Position numbers and translations under genes: made by a program
From: Petrotoga sp. 9PWA.NaAc.5.4
GTDB lineage: Bacteria > Thermotogota > Thermotogae > Petrotogales > Petrotogaceae
Direction of reading: 5' to 3'
Assembly (NCBI RefSeq): GCF_002895485.1
Contig: NZ_AZRK01000009.1
Coordinates: 1-64,000 of the forward strand
DNA: 64,000 bases
The notes under the pieces: generated by a model
The model's database searches: none
Told to the model about the DNA's origin: nothing
The model's input: the letters and a program-made list of their open reading frames with translations, nothing else
Shown here: positions 1 to 8,580 of the stretch, piece by piece
Layout: each line of letters begins with the position of its first letter
Position numbering within the stretch: position 1 is the stretch's first letter

Positions 1-141
1 GGGAAGCGGGCCCTAAGAATAAGCTTCCCACTCTGAAAAGAGGTAAGGGCAGTTCGAGAACAGGACGTAGATAGGCTGCAGGTGTAAGTGCTGAGAAGCA
101 TTGAGCCGAGCGGTACTAATAGCCCGAGGCTTTGGACGTAA
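1..141 (+). rRNA. 23S ribosomal RNA, 3' end (partial)
   Basis: The sequence matches the end of bacterial 23S rRNA. The sarcin-proximal and 3'-terminal region includes the universally conserved stretch around 'gagccgagcggtactaata' (about 102-120) and the terminal 'cccgaggcttt'. The gene begins before the window. The exact 3' end is set by pairing with the unseen 5' end, so 141 is approximate. The 5S gene follows about 25 bp later, the usual 23S-5S order. Confidence 0.93.
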
Positions 142-164
142 CCCTATGCACTTATGAGTGAGTA

Positions 165-283
165 ATAGGGGGTGAAGATAACGATACGGGAAACACCCAG
201 ATCCATTCCGAACCTGACGGTTAAGCCGTATCGTGCCGATGGTAGTACGCTATGACGTGCGAGAGTAGGTATCGCCCCCTTTC
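165..283 (+). rRNA. 5S ribosomal RNA
   Basis: This is a 5S-sized segment. Its ends pair (AGGGGG near 167-172 with CCCCCT near 276-281). It carries the conserved internal loop 'acacccagatccattccgaac' region (about 193-212) and the 'gagagtaggt' segment (261-270) typical of bacterial 5S. It lies directly after 23S and is closed by a terminator. The ends are good to a few bases. Confidence 0.93.
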
Positions 284-292
284 TTATTTCAA

Positions 293-321
293 AATGCCGC
301 TAAACAATAGCGGCATTTTTT
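293..321 (+). terminator. Rho-independent terminator of the rRNA operon
   Basis: The stem AATGCCGCT / AGCGGCATT (293-301 with 309-317) has a 7-base loop and is followed by a T run. It sits just after 5S rRNA. Confidence 0.88.
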
Positions 322-489
322 CGTTTTATTAATTTTTTATGATATAATTTTAGCAACAAAATATATAAAGTTTTTAGAAATGCTCGTAATTGGGTATCAG
401 TATGAAATCCTGTGAGGGTTTTAGCATACAATCTATGTAAGTCGAATTAATAATAGAGACTCTCTACGTGAGTTTTTTGAATAAAACAA

Positions 490-682
490 AATTGGAAAAT
501 TTGTTAATAAAATAAGCTTTTGAATTTTAAACGGGTTCAGAGCAGAGCCTTATTTCCTTTCTTGGTACAAGTACCGAAGAAGTTAAATGATAGAAAATTG
601 GTCAAAATTAGAATTGCGGAGGTATTTTATCAATAGATTATCTTTAACTCTCTATAAAATATGAATTTTATAAATTCTGAAG
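490..682 (+). repeat. Leader repeat, degenerate copy upstream of the phosphohexomutase gene
   Basis: This copy carries the family landmarks in order: 'aagcttttgaatttt', 'gggttcagagcagagcc' (the GGGC-GGA-GCCC motif decayed), the palindrome GGTAC-AA-GTACC at 564-575, and the 'gcggaggtattttat' segment at about 615-630. Both terminal inverted repeats are worn. It lies in the 407-bp gap 322-728. The left part of that gap (322-489) shows only a weak ACTC/GAGT hairpin near 460-475 and a TTTAGAAATG motif near 374 that may be another relic left end. Confidence 0.72.
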
Positions 683-728
683 ACAGTGCATATATATATA
701 AAGTTTTTATGGTTTAGGAGGTGTAATT

Positions 729-2408
729 TTGGATAATATTAGAGAAAGAGCCTTTAATATATATGAAGAATGGCTTGAAAATGTAGATGGAGAATTGAAA
801 GAGGAATTGTTGAAATTAAAAGATGATGAGAAAGAAATAATTGATAGATTTTATAAGGATTTGGAGTTTGGAACTGGGGGATTAAGAGGCAAAATTGGTG
901 CTGGAAGTAATAGGATGAATATTTATACAGTTGCGAGAGCTACTCAAGGTTATGCGAATTATTTGAAAAAACAAAAAGATTTTCCAAGTGTTGTAATTGC
1001 CTACGATACTAGAAAAAACTCTGAGCTGTTTGCAAAAACGGCTTCTAGAGTTTTGGCAGCAAATGATATTAATGTTTTTCTTTTTGATCAGGTCGCTCCA
1101 ACTCCACTTTTATCTTTTGCTGTAAGAAAATTAAAAACTGATGGGGGAATAGTTATAACTGCAAGTCATAATCCTCCTGAATATAATGGATATAAAGTTT
1201 ATACTTCAGACGGGACTCAGGCTGTACCAAAGTATGCCAATGAGATAACCGCTGAAATAGAGAAGTTAAATTATTTTAAAGACAGTAAAATTATTCCGTT
1301 TGAAGAAGCTCTTAAAAATGAAAAAATATCTCTTTTAAACGAAGAAATTTTTAATGATTATTTAGATGAGATAGAAGGTTATTTAAGAGGATTAAATGCT
1401 TTAATGGATATAAAACCTATAATTGTTTATACTCCTTTATATGGTGCAGCTTTAAAACTCGTTACAGGAATATTAAGTCGATTGGGGTTTGAAGTATTTT
1501 TAGTTGAAGAACAGTCTAAACCGGATTCTAATTTTTCTACATTAAAAGTTCCAAATCCTGAGGAAAAAAGTGCTTTTGAGTTGGCATTGAAAAAAGCGAA
1601 AGAAGTTAAAGCCGGGTTGGTACTTGCTACTGATCCAGATGGAGATAGAATAGGAATATATGAAAATTATAATGGAGAGTATATAACGTTTACTGGCAAC
1701 CAAGTAGGTGTAATGTTGACTCATTTCTTACTGTGTAAGTTTAGGGAATATTCTTCTTTGAAAGTTGGAGATTATATTGTAAAAACTATTGTTACAACCG
1801 ATATGGTAAAACCTATTGCAGAGGAATTTGGAGTTACCGTAGAAGAAACATTAACAGGATTTAAGTACATAGGTGAAAAAATTGAAAAGTATAAAAATAG
1901 TGGAAGAAGGTTTATTTTTGGATTTGAGGAAAGTTACGGGTATTTAGCAAACGATCATGCGAGAGATAAAGATGCTATTATAGCAGCTGCATTAATTTCT
2001 ATTATGGCTTCTGAAATGTTGTCCAAACGAAAAACTTTATCAGAATACTTAAAAGATTTGAAAGAAAAGTATGGTTATTATGAAGAAAAACTTATTTCTT
2101 TCGAATTTGAAGGTTTTGAAGGAGCTCAAAAGATAAATAGGATTATGAATAAAATGCGCAAAAATCCTCCTGTGAAAATAGGAGAATACGATTTGTTAGA
2201 AACTCTCGACTATTTGAAAGGTATCGAAGGACTTCCAAAATCAGATGTTGTAGAGCTAAGGTATTCGAAAATAAAACTTATTGGAAGACCTTCAGGTACA
2301 GAACCAAAAATAAAGTTTTATATTTTAGTTGACGGAAGTACAGAAGATGAGGCTCAACAGCTTATTAAAGAGGCTGAAAGCGCAATTTCTGAAATAGTAA
2401 ATGTCTAA
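729..2408 (+). CDS. Phosphoglucomutase/phosphomannomutase (alpha-D-phosphohexomutase family)
   Basis: Interconverts hexose 1- and 6-phosphates in the cytosol, linking glycolysis to glycogen and nucleotide-sugar synthesis. All four family signatures are visible in the 559 residues: the phosphoserine loop TASHNPP (144-150, S146), the metal-binding DPDGDR (302-307), the sugar loop GFEESYG (398-404) and the phosphate-binding RPSGTEPK (520-527). Length and motif spacing fit the PgcA/PGM-2-like long subgroup. The start is TTG at 729 with a strong AGGAGGTG 5 bp upstream. It is first in a run with an unknown gene and truA. A worn leader repeat ends about 47 bp upstream. Substrate preference (glucose or mannose) cannot be told from sequence. 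Confidence 0.93.
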   Translation: MDNIRERAFNIYEEWLENVDGELKEELLKLKDDEKEIIDRFYKDLEFGTGGLRGKIGAGSNRMNIYTVARATQGYANYLKKQKDFPSVVIAYDTRKNSELFAKTASRVLAANDINVFLFDQVAPTPLLSFAVRKLKTDGGIVITASHNPPEYNGYKVYTSDGTQAVPKYANEITAEIEKLNYFKDSKIIPFEEALKNEKISLLNEEIFNDYLDEIEGYLRGLNALMDIKPIIVYTPLYGAALKLVTGILSRLGFEVFLVEEQSKPDSNFSTLKVPNPEEKSAFELALKKAKEVKAGLVLATDPDGDRIGIYENYNGEYITFTGNQVGVMLTHFLLCKFREYSSLKVGDYIVKTIVTTDMVKPIAEEFGVTVEETLTGFKYIGEKIEKYKNSGRRFIFGFEESYGYLANDHARDKDAIIAAALISIMASEMLSKRKTLSEYLKDLKEKYGYYEEKLISFEFEGFEGAQKINRIMNKMRKNPPVKIGEYDLLETLDYLKGIEGLPKSDVVELRYSKIKLIGRPSGTEPKIKFYILVDGSTEDEAQQLIKEAESAISEIVNV

Positions 2409-2431
2409 TTTAAAAGTTGAGGTGTTTTTAA

Positions 2432-3010
2432 ATGGAATTTCATAATATTATTTTTTCAGAAGAAGGAAATTTCTTTGAAGTTAAAGATATTTACTATCAA
2501 AATTTAAGTACTTTGATTATTCAAGACGTTTTTCCAAAGGAAATGAAACTTTCTAAAGATAAGAACTATATAGGATATTTTTTAGTTGAAGAAGATAATA
2601 AGGATATATCTGGAATAACAAGGCTTTTAAAAATAGACTTATATAGTAAGAAGTCTTTTCAGGCAGTATATGACGATTTTGTACCTGATTGCGTAAGAGA
2701 TTTATATGATGATTCTGTGGAAATTATTTCTAAATATGTTGGTTTAAGAAAGATAGTAAACTCTTTTAATGAATTGATAATTCAGAGTGATATGAATAAT
2801 AATTATGAATTCTGGCTTGACGATATAGTACAAACCATTTCTTTTGATAAAAGAGAGATCGTAGCTCAAAGAATAACAAGGTTCGTCAATTTATATTTGA
2901 TAAAAGTTTATGAAGGCTTTTATAAAAGGAATCAATTTTTGCTGAAAAAATATGAATCTGAAATTACTTTTAAAATATTAGAAACCGCTATTATGCAAAA
3001 AATATATTAG
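2432..3010 (+). CDS. Uncharacterised protein, 192 aa
   Basis: I do not recognise this protein. It is cytosolic-looking, with no signal peptide or membrane span, and is rich in acidic residues, Tyr and Phe. The C-terminal half (about 90-190) looks mostly helical. It sits 23 bp after the phosphohexomutase stop and 11 bp before truA, so it is probably co-transcribed with both. A Shine-Dalgarno-like GAGGTG precedes the ATG. No function is proposed. Confidence 0.75.
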   Translation: MEFHNIIFSEEGNFFEVKDIYYQNLSTLIIQDVFPKEMKLSKDKNYIGYFLVEEDNKDISGITRLLKIDLYSKKSFQAVYDDFVPDCVRDLYDDSVEIISKYVGLRKIVNSFNELIIQSDMNNNYEFWLDDIVQTISFDKREIVAQRITRFVNLYLIKVYEGFYKRNQFLLKKYESEITFKILETAIMQKIY

Positions 3011-3021
3011 GAGGAATTTTA

Positions 3022-3759
3022 GTGAAATGGGTCGCAGCAACTGTTGCATATGACGGAACAAATTTTTTTGGTTATCAATCACAAGCCGGTGTTAGAACCG
3101 TGCAAGGAGAGTTAGAAAAAGCTTTGTATATTATATTCAAAAGAAAAATACTTACTTACGCAGCCGGAAGAACAGACACAGGGGTTCACGCATTGGGACA
3201 AGTTGTTTCTTTTGAAGTAGCAAATGAAAATATGACTGATAAAAATATTAGAGATGCTTTAAACGCCATTTTGCCTGAAGATATTTATGTAAAGAAAGTC
3301 GAATTTGTTAAAGATAATTTTAATCCTCGTTCTGAAGCTAAAAAAAGAATATATCATTATATTGTTTATATAAATAAAGAACCGGACATATTTTTAAGAA
3401 ATAGGGTATGGTGGTTACCCTTCGATTTGGATATTTCAAAAATGAGGTTAGCTGCTAAGTACTTAGAAGGAGAGCATGATTTCACAAGCTTTAAAACAGG
3501 AAATGATGAAAGAAATCCCATAAGAAATATATATAAAATCAGGATTTTAAATTATAGGAATAATTTTATATTGATTAGAGTTGAAGGTAAATCTTTTTTA
3601 AGAAAGATGGTTAGAAATATTGTAGGAACCTTAGTAAAGGTAGGTACAGGTTCATGGGAGATAGAAAGTATAAAAGAGATACTGGAAGCAAGGCAAAGAT
3701 CGATGGCACCAGCTTCTGCCCCTGCTCAAGGATTATATTTTTATTCGGTTTTATTTTAA
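3022..3759 (+). CDS. truA: tRNA pseudouridine(38-40) synthase
   Basis: Isomerises uridines 38-40 in the anticodon arm of tRNAs to pseudouridine. The 245-aa length is standard for TruA. The catalytic motif [11 protein letters not shown] is present at about 47-57, with the nucleophile D52. The conserved 'GEHDFTSF' and '[14 protein letters not shown]' segments follow in the right order. The start is GTG at 3022, with AGGAGG 7-8 bp upstream. The 3' end overlaps the possible start of the next gene in another frame. Confidence 0.95.
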   Translation: MKWVAATVAYDGTNFFGYQSQAGVRTVQGELEKALYIIFKRKILTYAAGRTDTGVHALGQVVSFEVANENMTDKNIRDALNAILPEDIYVKKVEFVKDNFNPRSEAKKRIYHYIVYINKEPDIFLRNRVWWLPFDLDISKMRLAAKYLEGEHDFTSFKTGNDERNPIRNIYKIRILNYRNNFILIRVEGKSFLRKMVRNIVGTLVKVGTGSWEIESIKEILEARQRSMAPASAPAQGLYFYSVLF

Positions 3760-4880
3760 TAGTTAGTTCTTCGGTTTTGTCTATTTCAAAGGTTGGCCTT
3801 ATATATGAAGGGCCTCCCGAACTTTTTAGCGAAGTCTTTTATACTCTTTATAAATATGCTGACATTTCTGTTCCTCCAGAAGATGATTCCAAACACATGA
3901 AAATAAAATACGATAATGGTTTATTTTATATTGATTATAATAATCGTGTAGAATCAACTACTTTATCAAATTTTGAAAAAACTATTAAACTTCTCATACA
4001 AGATTTTCCTCGAAGTATTTTTTTAATATCTGAGAATTCTTTCATATTAACCGATGATGGTATCTCTAATTCCATATTTGAATTTTGGGATAAAAAAGTG
4101 GGAGTAGATTTATTGGTAGATGACATTGTGTTTCGATACGAATTTTATCCTCCTTTGGGAGAAATAATTTTTAGAATACCTTCCAAATGGATAGAACTTG
4201 AGATTGTCGGAGATTCACAATTAGCAACATTGAATAACAAAAAAATTGAAATACCTTCAAAAATAAATGTTCCTCCTTCAAAAATTGTTTTGGAAAATAA
4301 TATAGAAAAGTTAGAAATTGATTTAACAAATTTTGAAGAAAGGAAGTATACAGTTGATTTACAAAGATTAAATTTATTTAAGCAAGTTCATACTAATATC
4401 GAAAAAGTATTTGAATTAGAAAGCGGGACTTTCTTTTATGGGAATCCTTTTTCTATTTGGATATCAGAAACAGATGAACCAATAATTGTAAAATCAAGAT
4501 TTTATTGTAATTATGGAAATCTCGAAGAGAAAAGTAAATCTTTTTATATAGACGGAGAAGTTATTTTTGCATATGAAAAAAATAGAAGCGTTTATTTGAT
4601 CACTAGTTCAGGTCATTTTCTTACATTAGGAGATAAAAATTTGAACAGAGATTTTGGAAGATCTCCTTTAGCTATAATGGTAGGCAATGATTATATTCTA
4701 CTTGAAACTTTTAAATTAGAGAGATATAAAATAGATTTTAATGGCGGAATATTTAAAGAAGGTAATGTTTATAACATGAAACTTGAATTGCCTAATTATG
4801 CACCTAAAAAGAATTACGAGATAGGAAGTTTCAAAATTGTTATCGAAGAAGGCATAACTAATATTTATTATGGTAATTAG
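3654..4880 (+). CDS. Uncharacterised membrane-anchored or exported protein (start uncertain)
   Basis: The family is not recognised. The only ATG upstream of the conserved-looking part is at 3654, which would overlap truA by 106 bp. That gives a basic N-terminus followed by a hydrophobic stretch (about residues 27-43, [13 protein letters not shown]...) and then a soluble domain rich in beta-type residues. An alternative is a non-standard start (ATT/ATA near 3732-3735, just after AAGG) that would make the hydrophobic stretch a plain signal peptide. The gene ends 9 bp before the convergent ABC-like gene. The reading frame is convincing; the N-terminus is not. Confidence 0.65.
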   Translation: MGDRKYKRDTGSKAKIDGTSFCPCSRIIFLFGFILIVSSSVLSISKVGLIYEGPPELFSEVFYTLYKYADISVPPEDDSKHMKIKYDNGLFYIDYNNRVESTTLSNFEKTIKLLIQDFPRSIFLISENSFILTDDGISNSIFEFWDKKVGVDLLVDDIVFRYEFYPPLGEIIFRIPSKWIELEIVGDSQLATLNNKKIEIPSKINVPPSKIVLENNIEKLEIDLTNFEERKYTVDLQRLNLFKQVHTNIEKVFELESGTFFYGNPFSIWISETDEPIIVKSRFYCNYGNLEEKSKSFYIDGEVIFAYEKNRSVYLITSSGHFLTLGDKNLNRDFGRSPLAIMVGNDYILLETFKLERYKIDFNGGIFKEGNVYNMKLELPNYAPKKNYEIGSFKIVIEEGITNIYYGN

Positions 4881-4889
4881 AGCCCAAGA

Positions 4890-5618
4890 TCAAATAGGGA
4901 AATTCAAAATGAACTTATTAATTTTTCCGTTGAACAAAAGTTCTCCTTTTGTTAAAAAAGCGACCTCTTCTGCAATATCAGAAAACAGAAAAAGATTCCT
5001 AGTAGAAATGATTAAAGTCCTTTCTTCTTTCATCTCAAATAGAAAATCTTTTATATTATTTAATAAAAAATCATCTAAATGATCTAAAATTGAGTCAAAT
5101 ATAAAAACTTGTGGGTTTCTCACAATACTTAAAAATATTATTAAAGAAACTTTATCACCAATAGTCCAATTTTCAAAGTTTTCATATTTTTTCAAGGTAG
5201 TTTTTTCAGAGAAGATATGAGATAGTTTTAACTTATTTAATATAGAAAATTGCTCTTTTGAAATCTCCGAAAGCTTTAAGCCTAATGCCAAATTAAAAAC
5301 TTCGCTTAATTTCAAAAAATTTATATTATCAACAAATGTAGGTTCAACATAAGCTATTTGGGATCTTAATTGTCTTTTATCAAAGGTCTTTATGTCTTTT
5401 CCCTGAAGTAAGATTTTTCCTTTTTCATCTATATTACTAAAAAGTTCTTCATTTAGATCTACTATGGATCTTAATAAAACAGATTTGCCTGAATTACGAG
5501 GTCCATAGATTAAAAAGATTTGATTAGACAAGATCTCTAAATTTATATTTTTTAAAATTTCTTCTTTATTTATTGTTATTGATAAATTCTTTATTTTTAA
5601 TATACTTTCTTTATCCAT
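4890..5618 (-). CDS. Degenerate ABC-type ATP-binding protein
   Basis: The 242-aa protein has the ABC ATPase fold layout, but only nucleotide binding looks intact. Walker A is good (GPRNSGKS, 39-46) and Walker B is present (VFIFD, 171-175). The residue after Walker B that should be the catalytic Glu is Ser176. The LSGGQ signature is replaced by WTIGDKVS (151-158). The Q-loop Gln position reads Pro93 and the H-loop His reads Arg207. It therefore probably binds ATP without normal hydrolysis or dimer closure. No permease is nearby. The gene starts 1 bp after a small gene on the same strand. The transport substrate, if any, is unknown. Confidence 0.8.
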   Translation of the reverse strand: MDKESILKIKNLSITINKEEILKNINLEILSNQIFLIYGPRNSGKSVLLRSIVDLNEELFSNIDEKGKILLQGKDIKTFDKRQLRSQIAYVEPTFVDNINFLKLSEVFNLALGLKLSEISKEQFSILNKLKLSHIFSEKTTLKKYENFENWTIGDKVSLIIFLSIVRNPQVFIFDSILDHLDDFLLNNIKDFLFEMKEERTLIISTRNLFLFSDIAEEVAFLTKGELLFNGKINKFILNFPI

Positions 5619-5619
5619 C

Positions 5620-5796
5620 TTATTTTTTTTCTTTTTTGAAGTTGTTGAATTGATTCATGGTTTCTTTTAATAAAGCCAATTTGATCATGCTTTCATGGTC
5701 GTCTGCATTCTTGAGTAATCTTATAAAATCGATTTGAGAAGATACTTTTATTTTATTATAATCCTCAACATTAAGGCTTTGCTCATTCGTAAACAT
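5620..5796 (-). CDS. Small uncharacterised protein, 58 aa, partner of the ABC-like protein
   Basis: This small charged, helical-looking protein ends in a lysine-rich tail and lies immediately upstream of the degenerate ABC protein, stop to start almost touching. I chose the internal ATG at 5796 because AAGGCGG precedes it. A frame extension to 5832 would add a basic segment without a clear ribosome site. The tight spacing suggests translational coupling with the downstream gene. No family is recognised. Confidence 0.55.
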   Translation of the reverse strand: MFTNEQSLNVEDYNKIKVSSQIDFIRLLKNADDHESMIKLALLKETMNQFNNFKKEKK

Positions 5797-5926
5797 GTTA
5801 TTCGCCGCCTTTCTTTTTATAATAATTTGCATCGGTGGCTTACATATATAATATTACTCTTTTCTTTATACAAAAAAGCTAAATTCCATTACAGTTGTTT
5901 TATAAATCCGTGAAAAATAAAACTAT

Positions 5927-5958
5927 AAAAAGGGATTATCAATTACATATCCCTTTTT
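5927..5958 (-). terminator. Terminator downstream of hydF
   Basis: Perfect stem AAAAAGGGAT / ATCCCTTTTT (5927-5936 with 5949-5958) around a 12-base loop. On the minus strand it follows the hydF stop and ends in a T run. It could also act on the plus strand. Confidence 0.85.
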
Positions 5959-6002
5959 AAAAAAATTCTATATATTAGTATTTACATAATAAAAACTAAT
6001 TG

Positions 6003-7199
6003 TTAAATTAGAAGTGGTTCTAAGGTTCGATTCAGAACTCCATGCAGGTAAGATATAATTACACCATAATTAACAACAGGAATTTCCAGTCTGGTTAATG
6101 CGTTGATTCTTCTCAACATCATTTTTCTTGTTAAAGTACAACCCCCACAATGTATAGCTAATTTTATATTTTTAACATCTGAAAGTTCTGGGAATTCTTT
6201 TCCTGATATAAATTTAAAATTTAAAGATTTTTTAGTATATTTTTCAAGCCATGCTGGTATTTTAATTCTACCTATATCTTCTTTTAAAGGTCTATGAGAG
6301 CATCCTTCGATAATAAGAATGGTATCTCCATTTTCTAATTTTTCTACTACTTCAACATCTTTTGTCAATATATTAATATCACCTTTGTGTCTTGCTTCTA
6401 ATATTGAAAAAGTTGTCAAATTAATGTTTTTTGGAGTTAATTCGTCAACTTTTTTTATAGCTTGCGAATCAGTGATAACTAATCTAGGATTTTCATTTAT
6501 TTTATCTAAGATTTCCGGTAAACCTTCTACAGATGTTACTATTGGAAAAGCTTTTCTATCAAGTATTTCTCTAATTGCATTTACTTGGGGCATTATTAAG
6601 CGCCCTTTTGGAGCTCCTGTATCTACGGGTACAACAAGCAAAACAATATCCTTACTTTTAATAAACTCAGGTAACATGGGTATATCGTTCTCTTGAGGTA
6701 TAATTTCTGTTAAAATTTGCTTTAAATATTCTATATTGTTTCTTTCTAAACAAGATACCTCAACGACAGGCTTTTTAAAATTTTCGAGATACATTTGTTT
6801 AATATGTTCAACATTATCGATTTTATCTATTTTGTTTATTACGATTATGAAAGGGATTTTCATTTCATTAAAAATATTAGAAAGAAAAGTTTCGTATTGG
6901 GTAGGTTTTGAATCAGTTACTAATAAAGCTATATCAGCTTTATAAAAAGATTTTCTGGCTCTTTCTATTCTTTTGATTCCAATTTCACCTTCATCGTCTA
7001 TTCCTGGAGTATCTATTATGGTTACGGGTCCAATAGGTTGTAATTCCATACTTTTATATACTGGATCTGTAGTAGTACCAGCTACTTCTGATACTATAGA
7101 AATATCTTGATTAAATATGGAATTTATTAAAGAAGATTTGCCAACATTCCGCCTTCCTGATATTGCTATATAAGTTCTATAACCACTATTTGCTAACAT
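6003..7199 (-). CDS. hydF: [FeFe]-hydrogenase maturation GTPase HydF
   Basis: Scaffold on which the 2Fe subcluster of the [FeFe]-hydrogenase H-cluster is assembled before transfer to the apo-hydrogenase. The N-terminal GTPase domain is clear: G1 GRRNVGKS (15-22), G3 DTPG (63-66) and G4 NKID (122-125). The C-terminal [4Fe-4S]-binding signature C300-x-H302 ... H350-C351-x2-C354 is complete. The 398 aa length is typical. It overlaps the end of hydE by 14 bp and is the last gene of the maturation operon, followed by a terminator. GGAGG precedes the ATG. Confidence 0.96.
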   Translation of the reverse strand: MLANSGYRTYIAISGRRNVGKSSLINSIFNQDISIVSEVAGTTTDPVYKSMELQPIGPVTIIDTPGIDDEGEIGIKRIERARKSFYKADIALLVTDSKPTQYETFLSNIFNEMKIPFIIVINKIDKIDNVEHIKQMYLENFKKPVVEVSCLERNNIEYLKQILTEIIPQENDIPMLPEFIKSKDIVLLVVPVDTGAPKGRLIMPQVNAIREILDRKAFPIVTSVEGLPEILDKINENPRLVITDSQAIKKVDELTPKNINLTTFSILEARHKGDINILTKDVEVVEKLENGDTILIIEGCSHRPLKEDIGRIKIPAWLEKYTKKSLNFKFISGKEFPELSDVKNIKLAIHCGGCTLTRKMMLRRINALTRLEIPVVNYGVIISYLHGVLNRTLEPLLI

Positions 7200-8280
7200 T
7201 TATTTCCTCCTTCATTCTCTTTTGAGTTAGGGGAGACGGTGAAAAACCAAGCTCGATAATCTTTTTATAGGTTTGATAAAATTCAACTTTTATTTTGTTG
7301 TCGTATATATTATAATTTTTTCGATATTTATCAGGTGTTATGTTAACCATGATTACATTACATCCAGCGAAAAAACCTTGATATTGCAAATTCTGAGAAA
7401 TAGTTCCTAAAGCGGTAGTTGTAGGCATTTGTACTCGGGGAATACACAATCTTGTTGCAGCATAAGCGTTTAAGGTTAGCTCTGCGTTTCCTGCTGAGAA
7501 ATGTTCTAAAGGGGTATTTTTGGCAGGTATAAAGGGGCCCATTCCTATCATATGTATATTTTCATCTCTCATAAATATAATGTCATCAGCTATATCTTCT
7601 AATGTCTGGTTTGGTAATCCTATAATATTTCCAGACCCTGTGACATATCCCAAATTGTTCATATATCTTAGAAGTTCTATTCTATTTTCATAATTTTTAT
7701 CAGGATGAATATTTTCAAATATCTTCCTGTTTATTGTTTCATGTTTTAATAAGGCTCTAACTGCTCCAGCTTTTCTAAATTTTCTATACGAAGAAAAACT
7801 TCTTTCTCCTATAGATAAAGATACAGGAAGTCTCGTATTCTTCCTAATTTCAGAGATGATATTTACCAAATCTTCGTCAGTGTATAGATCATCTTCACCG
7901 CTTTGAAGTATTATTGTATCTAAACCATAATGAAAAGCTTCATTAGCTGTTTGTATAATTTCATCAGGAGACATGCGATATCTTTTTATTAGTGGATTTT
8001 TTGCTCTCAAACCACAATAAAAACAATTTTTTTTGCAGTAATTTGAAAATTCTATAACTCCTTTTATATTTATAAAATCTCCTGTGTAATATTTCCTAAT
8101 CAAATTAGCTATTTTAAAAATATAATTTCTATCCTCTTCATCTTTTTGTAAGGATAAGATCTTTATTATGTGCGGTTTTTCTATTGTTTCATGAGTTAAG
8201 AAGTAATTAATAATGTTTTTAATTTCTGAAGATAAATTTTTTTGAATTTTTTCCACTTCTTCTATGAATTTGGTTTTCAC
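7186..8280 (-). CDS. hydE: [FeFe]-hydrogenase maturation radical SAM protein HydE
   Basis: Radical SAM enzyme needed for building the H-cluster 2Fe subunit (thought to act on the HydG product to supply the dithiomethylamine precursor). The cluster motif C82-x3-C86-x2-C89 lies in YCKKNCFYCG. The barrel continues with the family segments 'LQSGED' and 'GNIIGLPNQT'. The 364-aa length fits HydE. The start is GTG at 8280 after GGAGG. It is followed by hydF with a 14-bp overlap and preceded by a 79-aa gene. Confidence 0.95.
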   Translation of the reverse strand: MKTKFIEEVEKIQKNLSSEIKNIINYFLTHETIEKPHIIKILSLQKDEEDRNYIFKIANLIRKYYTGDFINIKGVIEFSNYCKKNCFYCGLRAKNPLIKRYRMSPDEIIQTANEAFHYGLDTIILQSGEDDLYTDEDLVNIISEIRKNTRLPVSLSIGERSFSSYRKFRKAGAVRALLKHETINRKIFENIHPDKNYENRIELLRYMNNLGYVTGSGNIIGLPNQTLEDIADDIIFMRDENIHMIGMGPFIPAKNTPLEHFSAGNAELTLNAYAATRLCIPRVQMPTTTALGTISQNLQYQGFFAGCNVIMVNITPDKYRKNYNIYDNKIKVEFYQTYKKIIELGFSPSPLTQKRMKEEINVSK

Positions 8281-8324
8281 ATAAATTCCTCCATTACTTT
8301 TTAATAAAAGTTTTTAATGGCAGT

Positions 8325-8564
8325 TTATTCAAAAAATGTTTTTGCTTTTTCTATAATTGTTTCGTTATCACTTTCAAGAAATACAATATATGTATTGTCT
8401 TCATATATTTTTACTGGGGGAATTTCAAAACCTGTACCTTTTGCGTAAACAAAACTAACTCTTTTCCCAATTTTCTTTGAAAGCCAAACTTTTGTGCCAT
8501 ATTGTTCATATAGTTGATCAATTTTTGACTTTAAAAAATCTTTATCATTATTATTTTCTTTCAT
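8325..8564 (-). CDS. Small protein of the hydrogenase maturation operon, 79 aa
   Basis: Uncharacterised. It lies between hydG (16 bp upstream) and hydE (44 bp downstream) in the same direction with its own ribosome site, so it is part of the operon. It has no Cys, no signal peptide and a mixed alpha/beta appearance with a helical, acidic C-terminus. From memory, Thermotoga maritima also has a small gene between hydG and hydE (TM1268), which would make this a conserved accessory. I cannot confirm homology here. Confidence 0.75.
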   Translation of the reverse strand: MKENNNDKDFLKSKIDQLYEQYGTKVWLSKKIGKRVSFVYAKGTGFEIPPVKIYEDNTYIVFLESDNETIIEKAKTFFE

Positions 8565-8580
8565 TTTTTAAAATCTCCCA

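Noticed and set aside
460-478. Hairpin ACTC/GAGT followed by T residues as a terminator or riboswitch
   Set aside because: A 4-bp stem is too weak, and no riboswitch landmarks are visible in 322-489.
4870-5082. 70-codon plus-strand frame following the exported protein
   Set aside because: It is antisense to the C-terminal part of the ABC-like protein and has no recognisable features.
6103-6945. Open frames on the plus strand opposite hydF (64, 125 and 69 codons)
   Set aside because: They are antisense shadows of a strongly supported gene with intact catalytic motifs, and lack family resemblance.
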